A stretch of 64,000 bases of DNA from an uncultured Porphyromonadaceae bacterium (lineage in GTDB: Bacteria; Bacteroidota; Bacteroidia; Bacteroidales; Muribaculaceae): assembly GCA_947175545.1 (NCBI GenBank), contig CAMWNI010000001.1, positions 1 to 64,000 of the forward strand, written 5' to 3'. A model generated the notes under the pieces. It was not told the origin of the DNA and searched no databases. It worked only from the letters and a program-made list of their open reading frames with translations. Every line of letters starts with the position of its first letter. Positions within the stretch are counted from its first letter, which is position 1. Both the position numbers and the translations under genes were made by a program. Below are positions 55,901 to 62,638 of the stretch, in pieces.

Positions 55901-56878
55901 TTATTCTTCATTTTCGGAAGCGGCGGAATCCTTGGCGGCCTGCTCGCTGTCATACTTCTCGTAGGCTTCGACAATCCGCTGGACAAGGCGGGCGCGGACA
56001 ATGTCTTTTTTGTCAAATTCGACCTTGCCGACACCCTCGACATTGCGCAGGACGTTCAGCGCGCGAACCAAGCCCGATGCGGTTGAGCGAGGAAGGTCTA
56101 TCTGAGTAACATCGCCCGTAATGACCATCTTCGCATTCATGCCCAGACGGGTCAGAAACATTTTAATCTGGTGCGTGGTCGTGTTTTGCGCTTCATCAAG
56201 AACAATGATTGCATCCGAGAGCGTACGGCCACGCATAAATGCCAGAGGAGCAATCTGAATCACCTTCGTCTCCATATACTCCTTGAGTTTCGCGGCCGGA
56301 ATCATGTCCTCCAGCGCATCGTAGAGCGGCTGAAGATACGGATCAATCTTGTCCTTCATGTCACCGGGCAGAAAACCGAGTTTTTCACCGGCTTCAACAG
56401 CAGGGCGGCTGAGTATGATTTTCCGCACTTCGCGGTTCTTGAGCGCACGCACGGCGAGCGCTATGGCAATATACGTCTTGCCCGTACCGGCCGGACCGAG
56501 GGCAAACGTAAGGTCGTTTTTCAAAAAAGTCTCGACAAGTTCCTTCTGGTGAGGCGTACGCGCCTGAATCGGCTTGCCGTTGACGCCGTAAATAATAGCC
56601 TCGTCGGCTTTCAGATCGTTCGGCTGCTTGCCGTGGAGAACATCAATGATGGCATCCTCTGTCAGTTTGTTGTACTTTATGCAATGGGCCTCCAGTTCGT
56701 GAATTGCCTTTTCAAAGCGTTCGGTTTCGGCATCCTCGCCAATCACCTTGATGACAGACCCGCGCGCAGCTATGCGCAACTTCGGATGCAGATTCCTGAT
56801 TAGCTGTAAATTGCAGTTGTTAACCCCGTAAAAACTCACCGGATCAACTCCGTCAATTATAATTATTCGTTCAATCAT
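55901..56878 (-). CDS. phoH: PhoH-family ATPase
   Basis: 325 aa. A PhoL/PhoH-type ATPase with an N-terminal KH-like segment (about 25-85), Walker A in ALGPAGTGKTYIAIALAV and Walker B in AIIVLDEAQNTT. The family is associated with RNA handling and often sits near ybeY; here it heads a unit with purC and ubiE. The C-terminus is acidic. Its promoter (-33 TTTG and -7 TAAATTTG, 20 bp apart) ends 4 bases before the ATG, implying little or no 5' leader. Confidence 0.92.
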   Translation of the reverse strand: MIERIIIIDGVDPVSFYGVNNCNLQLIRNLHPKLRIAARGSVIKVIGEDAETERFEKAIHELEAHCIKYNKLTEDAIIDVLHGKQPNDLKADEAIIYGVNGKPIQARTPHQKELVETFLKNDLTFALGPAGTGKTYIAIALAVRALKNREVRKIILSRPAVEAGEKLGFLPGDMKDKIDPYLQPLYDALEDMIPAAKLKEYMETKVIQIAPLAFMRGRTLSDAIIVLDEAQNTTTHQIKMFLTRLGMNAKMVITGDVTQIDLPRSTASGLVRALNVLRNVEGVGKVEFDKKDIVRARLVQRIVEAYEKYDSEQAAKDSAASENEE

Positions 56879-56882
56879 ACTG

Positions 56883-56914
56883 CAAATTTACGTTTTTTCC
56901 GCCAAATCACCAAA
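56883..56914 (-). promoter_or_regulatory. phoH promoter placed to give a leaderless mRNA
   Basis: The complement of 56911-56914 is TTTG and that of 56883-56890 is TAAATTTG, exactly 20 bp apart. The start codon's A is at 56878, 4 bases beyond the -7 box. Confidence 0.7.
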
Positions 56915-56932
56915 CTCAAAACAGCGTCAAAA

Positions 56933-56964
56933 TTTGGACCGGAGCTTTATTTTGTGTAATTTTG
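56933..56964 (+). promoter_or_regulatory. Promoter of the MATE gene and its structured leader
   Basis: -33 TTTG (56933-56936) and -7 TAATTTTG (56957-56964), 20 bp apart. It diverges from the phoH promoter 18 bp away. The transcript would start near 56969 and have a leader of about 125 bases. Confidence 0.72.
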
Positions 56965-56978
56965 CACCACTCATCAGA

Positions 56979-57069
56979 GGGTCCGTAATCGGAATTACAG
57001 CGACTGGATAAGATGTCGGGTGCGCCCGGAAATTTCTTATACGGTCGCTATGTCTTTATGTAGTGACCC
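56979..57069 (+). promoter_or_regulatory. Structured 5' leader of the MATE gene, possible riboswitch
   Basis: A closing stem GGGTC (56979-56983) with GACCC (57065-57069) encloses three elements. Hairpin one is GTAAT/ATTAC (56985-56998). A long arm is built from GCGAC/GTCGC (57000-57004, 57044-57048), ATAAGA/TCTTAT (57008-57013, 57035-57040) and a capped CGGG/CCCG (57017-57028). A short hairpin pairs CTA with TAG (about 57048-57063). This is a compact multi-branch junction 25 bases before the ATG. It matches no riboswitch class I can recognise, and the function is inference. Confidence 0.5.
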
Positions 57070-57093
57070 AAAAGGTTTTTGGTACGAAAAAAA

Positions 57094-58440
57094 ATGGAGA
57101 ATTCAACTAATGCCGGGCTTGATTATGCCCACGAAAAAATCGGACATCTTTTCAGGAAAATTTTCTTTCCCACGCTGTGGGGCATGATTTTCAACGCTTT
57201 AATCACAATCATAGACGGTGTCTTCGTCGGACAAGGCGTCGGTCCTGACGGCATCGCGGCAGTCAACATCATAGCCCCGGTCTATATGGTCTGCACCGGC
57301 ATCGGCCTGATGCTCGGCATCGGCGCTTCAGTAACCGCGGGCATGGCTCTTGCCGAGGGAGCCGGGCGGAAAGCCAACGCAATCGTCTCTCAGGCGTTCA
57401 TTTCAGCATCTGCCGTAATGCTGATCTGCATGATTGCCGGTCTATGCTTTCCTGAAAGGGTCGCTTTACTAATGGGCAGTTCACGCTATCTTCTTCCATA
57501 TACAACTGATTATCTGAGATGGATTCTTCCGGCCGCTCTGTTCATTTCCTGGAGCAGCATCGGCATGATGGTTATCCGACTTGACGGCTCGCCGAAGTAT
57601 GCGATGTTGATAAACATTATTCCTGCGGTTCTGAACATCATCGGCGATTACATCCTGATTTTCCCGCTGGGAATGGGCGTTAAAGGCGCCGCCATTGCGA
57701 CGATGGGGAGCATTGCCGTCGGAGGCGTGATGGCCCTGGCATATTTTCGCTTTTCTTATATCATTAAACTCAAGTTTGACCTGAGCGACATCTGGCGGCA
57801 TCTTCAGCGGGTAACTGCAATCGGTTCATCGGCCTTTGTGACGGAAATAGCCATGTCAGTCATGATGCTGACGGGCAATTATATATTCATGCGTGACTTT
57901 GGCGATACGGGCGTAGCCGCTTATAGCATTGCATGTTACCTTTTCCCTTTGATTTTCATGATGAGCAACGCCGTTGCCCAATCGGCCCAGCCGATAATCA
58001 GCTACAATGCAGGCATCAGACAGCAGGAACGCGTAATGGAGGCCTTCAGAATGAGCCGGCGCATTGCGTTTTATTGCGGATTGGTGATATTCGCCGGCAT
58101 ATCCCTTGGCTCGAAATGGATTGTAAACCTCTTTATTCCGCTTGATTCACCGGCCGGAATGCTGGCAGCAGGAGGCTTGCCGATGTTTTCGGCATGTGCC
58201 GTGTTTTTCTCACTCAATATCGCCTACATCGGATTCTGCCAGAGTCTCGGCCGCGCCTCTCTCGCGATGGCCTATACCCTTTTGCGTGGAATCGTGATTC
58301 TGGTGCCTCTATTCTTCCTCATGCCCTCACTGGTTCCCGGCTGGGGCATCTGGGGAGCCATTCCCCTGTCCGAAATCCTTACCTTCCTCATAATCCTCCT
58401 GCCTCTCAAAGCCTCCGCGCCCCAATCAGCAAGAGCCTGA
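57094..58440 (+). CDS. MATE-family efflux transporter
   Basis: 448 aa with 12 predicted membrane segments in two repeats. The first is FFPTLWGMIFNALITIIDGVFVGQ-type, with GPDGIAAVNI; the second has SFVTEIA-like SAFVTEIAMSVMMLTGNYIF. The family exports cationic drugs or metabolites in exchange for Na+ or H+. The ATG at 57094 is preferred to an in-frame TTG at 57079. Base composition looks somewhat more AT-rich than its neighbours. It sits behind a structured leader, suggesting ligand-controlled expression. Confidence 0.88.
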   Translation: MENSTNAGLDYAHEKIGHLFRKIFFPTLWGMIFNALITIIDGVFVGQGVGPDGIAAVNIIAPVYMVCTGIGLMLGIGASVTAGMALAEGAGRKANAIVSQAFISASAVMLICMIAGLCFPERVALLMGSSRYLLPYTTDYLRWILPAALFISWSSIGMMVIRLDGSPKYAMLINIIPAVLNIIGDYILIFPLGMGVKGAAIATMGSIAVGGVMALAYFRFSYIIKLKFDLSDIWRHLQRVTAIGSSAFVTEIAMSVMMLTGNYIFMRDFGDTGVAAYSIACYLFPLIFMMSNAVAQSAQPIISYNAGIRQQERVMEAFRMSRRIAFYCGLVIFAGISLGSKWIVNLFIPLDSPAGMLAAGGLPMFSACAVFFSLNIAYIGFCQSLGRASLAMAYTLLRGIVILVPLFFLMPSLVPGWGIWGAIPLSEILTFLIILLPLKASAPQSARA

Positions 58441-58490
58441 ACCAAAGCCATCCTTGCAAAGGCGCGGGTTACAACTAAGGCTTTGCGACA

Positions 58491-59576
58491 TCATGATTTG
58501 AGGTCGCGTTCGGCAACGGCAAGATGGTCAATCAGGTCAGTCAAGTCGCCGCCGAGGACGCCCGGAAGGTTATAGACCGTATAGTTGATCCGATGGTCAG
58601 TTATGCGACCTTGCGGAAAATTATAGGTGCGGATTTTAGCCGAGCGATCGCCCGTGGAAACAAGAGTCTTGCGCCGCGAAGCAATGTCATCGAGATACTT
58701 CTTATGTTCGCGGTCATATATGAACGTGCGCAGGCGGCTCAACGCACGCTCCTTGTTTTTCGGCTGGTCACGCGTTTCCGTACACTCAATCAGAATTTCC
58801 TCGCTTTGACCCGTCAGCGGATTCCGCCACATATAACGCAACCGGACTCCTGACTCAACCTTATTGACATTCTGGCCGCCGGCGCCACCGGAACGGAACG
58901 TGTCCCACTTGATTTCGCCTTCATTGATTTCAACGTCGAACTCCTCGGCCTCGGGCAGCACGGCCACGGTAGCCGCCGACGTGTGGACGCGGCCCTGCGT
59001 CTCGGTGGCAGGCACACGCTGAACGCGATGAACTCCGCTCTCATACTTCAGAGTGCCGTAGACATCCTCTCCGCTCACTGCAAGGACAATTTCCTTGAAA
59101 CCGCCCATGGCGCCCTCGCTTTCAGAGCTGACGGTCACCTTCCAGCCCTTCGACTCGCAGAATTTCAGATACATCTTCGTCAGGTCGCCTGCAAAGAGTG
59201 CGGCCTCGTCGCCGCCGGTGCCGGCGCGAATTTCGAGAATCGCGTTTTTGCCGTCTTCAGGGTCAACAGGAATCAACAAACGCTTCAGTTCCTCCTCAAT
59301 CTCTCCAATCAGAGCAGTCTGTGTCTCAAGTTCTTCACGGGCCAACGCACGCAAATCCGAGTCGGATTCACCCTCAACCAGCTCGCGCGCCTCGTCGCGG
59401 TTGGCCAGGGCGCGCCGATAGCGTCCGACCGCCCCCTTAAGGGTTTCCAGATGTTTATACTCGCGGGTGAGTTCGACGTAGCGCTTGCGGTCAGCAATCA
59501 CCTCCGGGTCTGTAATCAGAGTCGACACCTCCGCAAAGCGGTCGTCAACTCCTTCAATCTGTTCAATCAGTTCCAT
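58491..59576 (-). CDS. prfA: Peptide chain release factor 1
   Basis: 361 aa. It recognises UAA and UAG and triggers peptide release. The codon-recognition PxT motif is in RVPATETQGRVHTSA, and the catalytic GGQ in SGGAGGQNVNKVESG. The frame opens at a TTG (59585), but the ATG at 59576 (MELIEQIEG) fits. A -7 TAAATTTG (complement of 59583-59590) lies 6 bases before the ATG. It converges on the MATE gene. Confidence 0.96.
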   Translation of the reverse strand: MELIEQIEGVDDRFAEVSTLITDPEVIADRKRYVELTREYKHLETLKGAVGRYRRALANRDEARELVEGESDSDLRALAREELETQTALIGEIEEELKRLLIPVDPEDGKNAILEIRAGTGGDEAALFAGDLTKMYLKFCESKGWKVTVSSESEGAMGGFKEIVLAVSGEDVYGTLKYESGVHRVQRVPATETQGRVHTSAATVAVLPEAEEFDVEINEGEIKWDTFRSGGAGGQNVNKVESGVRLRYMWRNPLTGQSEEILIECTETRDQPKNKERALSRLRTFIYDREHKKYLDDIASRRKTLVSTGDRSAKIRTYNFPQGRITDHRINYTVYNLPGVLGGDLTDLIDHLAVAERDLKS

Positions 59577-59582
59577 TGACTG

Positions 59583-59590
59583 CAAATTTA
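59583..59590 (-). promoter_or_regulatory. -7 box close to the prfA start codon
   Basis: TAAATTTG on the minus strand ends 6 bases before the ATG at 59576, predicting a leader of only about 0-2 bases. No convincing -33 box is seen. Confidence 0.45.
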
Positions 59591-59665
59591 GCGATTTTCA
59601 GCCAATTTTTTTGGTTAAAAACTTATAAAATTGAATGGTGGGATGGAAATTTGCGGAAATCTTTG

Positions 59666-59673
59666 TAATTTTG
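59666..59673 (+). promoter_or_regulatory. -7 box of the DUF6242-porG-uppS-bamA operon
   Basis: TAATTTTG fits TAnnTTTG, 34 bases before the ATG at 59708. The expected -33 position has no TTTG. Confidence 0.5.
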
Positions 59674-59707
59674 CACGTTGATATACTTTATCCTAAGTTA
59701 GAAAATA

Positions 59708-61159
59708 ATGAAATTACGATTCGCGAAGTTCATCATATCGGGTCTGCTCGTCGGCGGACTGCTGACGGCATGTAACAAGAATTCGTCCGACGACGAAGAC
59801 GACACATCTCTGGCCGACGTCGGTTCGGCGTCGACAATCGTCACGGGTTTCTCGCTCAAATCAAACTATAAACTTCTCGTAGGCCTTGACTCTGTATTCT
59901 TCAGCATCGACCAGGTCAAAGCTCACATTTTCAACGCCGATTCTCTTCCTGAAGGCACAGACGTGCGCAAACTTCAGGTAACAATCAGCGCACCGTCATC
60001 GGCCAAAAGCGTCGAAATCATCATGCCGAGCCGATATGACGGCCAGGACACGATTATCAACTACCTGAAGAATCCGAACGACTCAATCAATTTCAGCCGT
60101 GGCAGCGTGATGCTCCGTGTCAGCTCCGCCTCGGGCCTGGAGGAGAGAGTATATACGGTAAACGTCAACGTCCACAAGGTGAACGCCGACTCGCTCCAAT
60201 GGAATGCGCAGAACTCGCGCCTGCAATCTGACCTGTCGCCGCGCCCCATTGAGGAAAAGTCAGTGCAACTCGGCGACACGTACTTCACGCTGACGCGCAA
60301 TGCGGCCGGTGACGCCTGCATGGCCACGTCGGCCAGCCCGCTTTTCGGCTCATGGACCTTTGCCCCGGCCGCCCTGCCGGCCGACGCCCGCATCGAGACC
60401 CTTGCCGCAACCTCCGACGCCTTATATATAATAGGCGGCGAGAAACTTTACCGCAGCACCAATGGCCTGACATGGACCGACACGGAGACCGACGGCTGGA
60501 CATGGCTCTACGGCGGCTACGACACCGACATTATCGGAGCCAAGGGAACCGACCGATGGGCCGCCTATCCCTCTACCTCGCTCGAAGGCGAAATTCCTTC
60601 CGGAATGCCCGTCAGAGGAACCTCGACTCTCTGGGCCTACTCTGACGACTGGTTCATCGCCCCGCAGGCAATGTTCATCGGCGGAATCGCAGCCGACGGT
60701 ACTTACTGTGGCGACACATGGGGCTTTGACGGCGCCAATTGGGGTCAACTCAGCAGCCGCAACGCCCTCCCCGAAGCGGAAGGATTTGTTCTCTTCCCTT
60801 ACTTTACCTATCGGTCAGGCAACAACAAGTTCTATATCATAACGAAATATAGCTGCTGGATTGCCCTTGGCGGCAAAACCGCCGACGGCATGAACAATAA
60901 GGTTTATATCAGCCTCGACAACGGCGTCAACTGGCGCGAAGCGTCACAGTCAATGCAGCTTCCTGAGGCAATCTCGCCCCGCTCCGGCGCATCGATCATG
61001 CTTGCAGACAAAACCTTCAACTCGCGCGCAACCGCCCCGATTACCAGCTGGGACGCCCCGTTCATTCTTCTGAGCGGCGGCTACAGCCGCGACGGCTCAC
61101 TGTATGACCAACTCTGGACCGGAGTCCTTAACCGATTAACATTCAAGCCCTTGCAGTGA
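59708..61159 (+). CDS. DUF6242 lipoprotein
   Basis: 483 aa. The lipobox LLTAC lipidates the Cys near residue 22. An N-terminal beta domain (about 40-160) precedes a beta-propeller-like region (about 185-483) with DALYIIGGEKLYRSTNGLTW, KVYISLDNGVNWREAS and FILLSGGYSRDGSLYDQLW. I recognise it as a DUF6242-type Bacteroidetes lipoprotein of unknown function. It heads the operon with PorG-like, uppS and bamA genes and is coupled to the next gene by a 4-base overlap, which suggests an outer-membrane role. Confidence 0.8.
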   Translation: MKLRFAKFIISGLLVGGLLTACNKNSSDDEDDTSLADVGSASTIVTGFSLKSNYKLLVGLDSVFFSIDQVKAHIFNADSLPEGTDVRKLQVTISAPSSAKSVEIIMPSRYDGQDTIINYLKNPNDSINFSRGSVMLRVSSASGLEERVYTVNVNVHKVNADSLQWNAQNSRLQSDLSPRPIEEKSVQLGDTYFTLTRNAAGDACMATSASPLFGSWTFAPAALPADARIETLAATSDALYIIGGEKLYRSTNGLTWTDTETDGWTWLYGGYDTDIIGAKGTDRWAAYPSTSLEGEIPSGMPVRGTSTLWAYSDDWFIAPQAMFIGGIAADGTYCGDTWGFDGANWGQLSSRNALPEAEGFVLFPYFTYRSGNNKFYIITKYSCWIALGGKTADGMNNKVYISLDNGVNWREASQSMQLPEAISPRSGASIMLADKTFNSRATAPITSWDAPFILLSGGYSRDGSLYDQLWTGVLNRLTFKPLQ

Positions 61160-61857
61160 ACCTCCTCAGGCGCTACATACTCCTTTTGTCGCTGACGCTC
61201 AGCGCCCTGACCGGCAATGTCCAAGCCCGGAACTCCGATGACGCCGACTCTTACAAGTTCGACATCGGAATCGGACTCGGCATGAGCGGCTACCTCGGCG
61301 ACATAAACGAGAGCAACATGTTCCGCCATCCCGGCTTTGCGGGCCAGCTCAGCTTCCGCTACATGCTCGACGACGCCCGCTGGGCCTTCCGCGGAGTCCT
61401 GACCTCCGCGTCTCTGCGCGGCAACTCAGGCGACTTCAAGAACTGGCTGCCGGGCGAGACTCCCTTATCATTCTCTTCGACGATTTACGACCTCGGCGGA
61501 CGCGTCGAGTTCAACTTCCTCCCCTATGGCATCGGCGAAACATTCAAAAAACTCCGCCGCTGGACCCCATACGTCGGCGTTGGCCTCGGCGTCTGTCTCG
61601 CATCAGCCAACGGCACTTACGTCACAGGCTCCGTCCCCCTGGCCTTCGGCTTCAAGTTCAAGCCCCGCAAGCGTCTGAACCTGATGCTGGAGTTCTGCGT
61701 GAGCAAGACCCTCGGCGACCATCTCGACGGCAATCTCTCCGACCTTCAGGGAATCAAAAGCAGTTTCCTCAAAAATACCGACTGGCACTCCGGCCTGATG
61801 CTCAGCGTGACTTACGAATTCGGCAAGCGCTGCTCGACCTGCCACTATGTCGATTAA
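61156..61857 (+). CDS. PorG-like outer-membrane beta-barrel protein (DUF6089)
   Basis: 233 aa starting at GTG, which overlaps the previous stop as GTGA. A signal peptide (cleavage near VQA) precedes a small beta-barrel with FDIGIGLGMSGYLGDINESN, a hallmark of the DUF6089/PorG family, then TPYVGVGLGVCLASANG and a final MLSVTYEFGKRCSTC. In Porphyromonas, PorG is part of type IX secretion, but DUF6089 genes next to uppS and bamA also occur in Bacteroidetes, so a BAM-linked role is possible. Confidence 0.82.
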   Translation: MNLLRRYILLLSLTLSALTGNVQARNSDDADSYKFDIGIGLGMSGYLGDINESNMFRHPGFAGQLSFRYMLDDARWAFRGVLTSASLRGNSGDFKNWLPGETPLSFSSTIYDLGGRVEFNFLPYGIGETFKKLRRWTPYVGVGLGVCLASANGTYVTGSVPLAFGFKFKPRKRLNLMLEFCVSKTLGDHLDGNLSDLQGIKSSFLKNTDWHSGLMLSVTYEFGKRCSTCHYVD

Positions 61858-62638
61858 CAACACAATAAACCCGAAAATGAGTCTCGAAGACAAGAGAAAC
61901 CAGATAGACCCCAACCGGATTCCCGCCCATGTCGCAATAATCATGGACGGCAACGGACGCTGGGCCAAGACCCGCGGACTTGACCGCAGCGAAGGCCACG
62001 TGCGCGGAGTCGACACCGTGCGCGCCATCACTGAGATTGCCTCTGAACTGGGAGTGAAACACCTGACGCTCTACACCTTCAGCACCGAAAACTGGAATAG
62101 GCCCCGGACGGAAGTCAACGCGCTGATGGCCCTCGTCGGCATGGCGATTGTCCGCGAAACGCCTGATTTGATCAAAAACAACGTCCGGCTGACAATCATG
62201 GGCCAGCTTGACCGGCTGCCCGACGAGACCCTCCGCATGCTCCGGCAGTGCATGGCCGACACAGCCTCTTGCACCGGCCTGCAGCTCAACCTGGCAATCA
62301 GTTACTCCAGCCGCTGGGAAATCACCGAGGCCACCCGAAAAATTGCCGCCGACGTAGCCGCCGGACGCCTTAATCCGGCCGACATAACCCCGGAAACAGT
62401 CAGCGCCGCAATGGCATCGCCCGAAATGCCGGACCCCGACCTGCTGATTCGAACAGGAGGAGATTTCCGCATCTCGAATTATCTCCTATGGCAGCTCGCC
62501 TACTCGGAACTCTACTTCTCTCCCCTCTTCTGGCCCGACTTCGGCAAAAAAGAATTCATCGACGCAATTATCACCTTTCAGCAACGCCAGCGCCGCTTCG
62601 GCCTTACCGGCGACCAAGTTACCTCTCAACAGAAATGA
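61847..62638 (+). CDS. uppS: Isoprenyl (undecaprenyl) diphosphate synthase
   Basis: 263 aa cis-prenyltransferase making the C55 lipid carrier for murein and O-antigen. HVAIIMDGNGRWAKTRG contains the catalytic Asp. TLYTFSTENWNRP and DLLIRTGGDFRISNYLLWQLAYSELYF (the latter including RTGGxxRxSN) are family blocks. ATG at 61847 overlaps the PorG-like gene by 11 bases; an ATG at 61877 is also plausible and would remove ten non-conserved residues. Confidence 0.95.
   Translation: MSINNTINPKMSLEDKRNQIDPNRIPAHVAIIMDGNGRWAKTRGLDRSEGHVRGVDTVRAITEIASELGVKHLTLYTFSTENWNRPRTEVNALMALVGMAIVRETPDLIKNNVRLTIMGQLDRLPDETLRMLRQCMADTASCTGLQLNLAISYSSRWEITEATRKIAADVAAGRLNPADITPETVSAAMASPEMPDPDLLIRTGGDFRISNYLLWQLAYSELYFSPLFWPDFGKKEFIDAIITFQQRQRRFGLTGDQVTSQQK

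Noticed and set aside
56969-57093. Known riboswitch class (TPP, purine, SAM, cobalamin, FMN, guanidine-I, fluoride, ZTP, yybP)
   Set aside because: None of the conserved core sequences I know for these classes is present, so I list it only as an unassigned structured leader.
58441-58490. Possible terminator between the MATE gene and prfA
   Set aside because: Only competing 6-bp pairings with long loops and no T-run are visible; the evidence is too weak to annotate.
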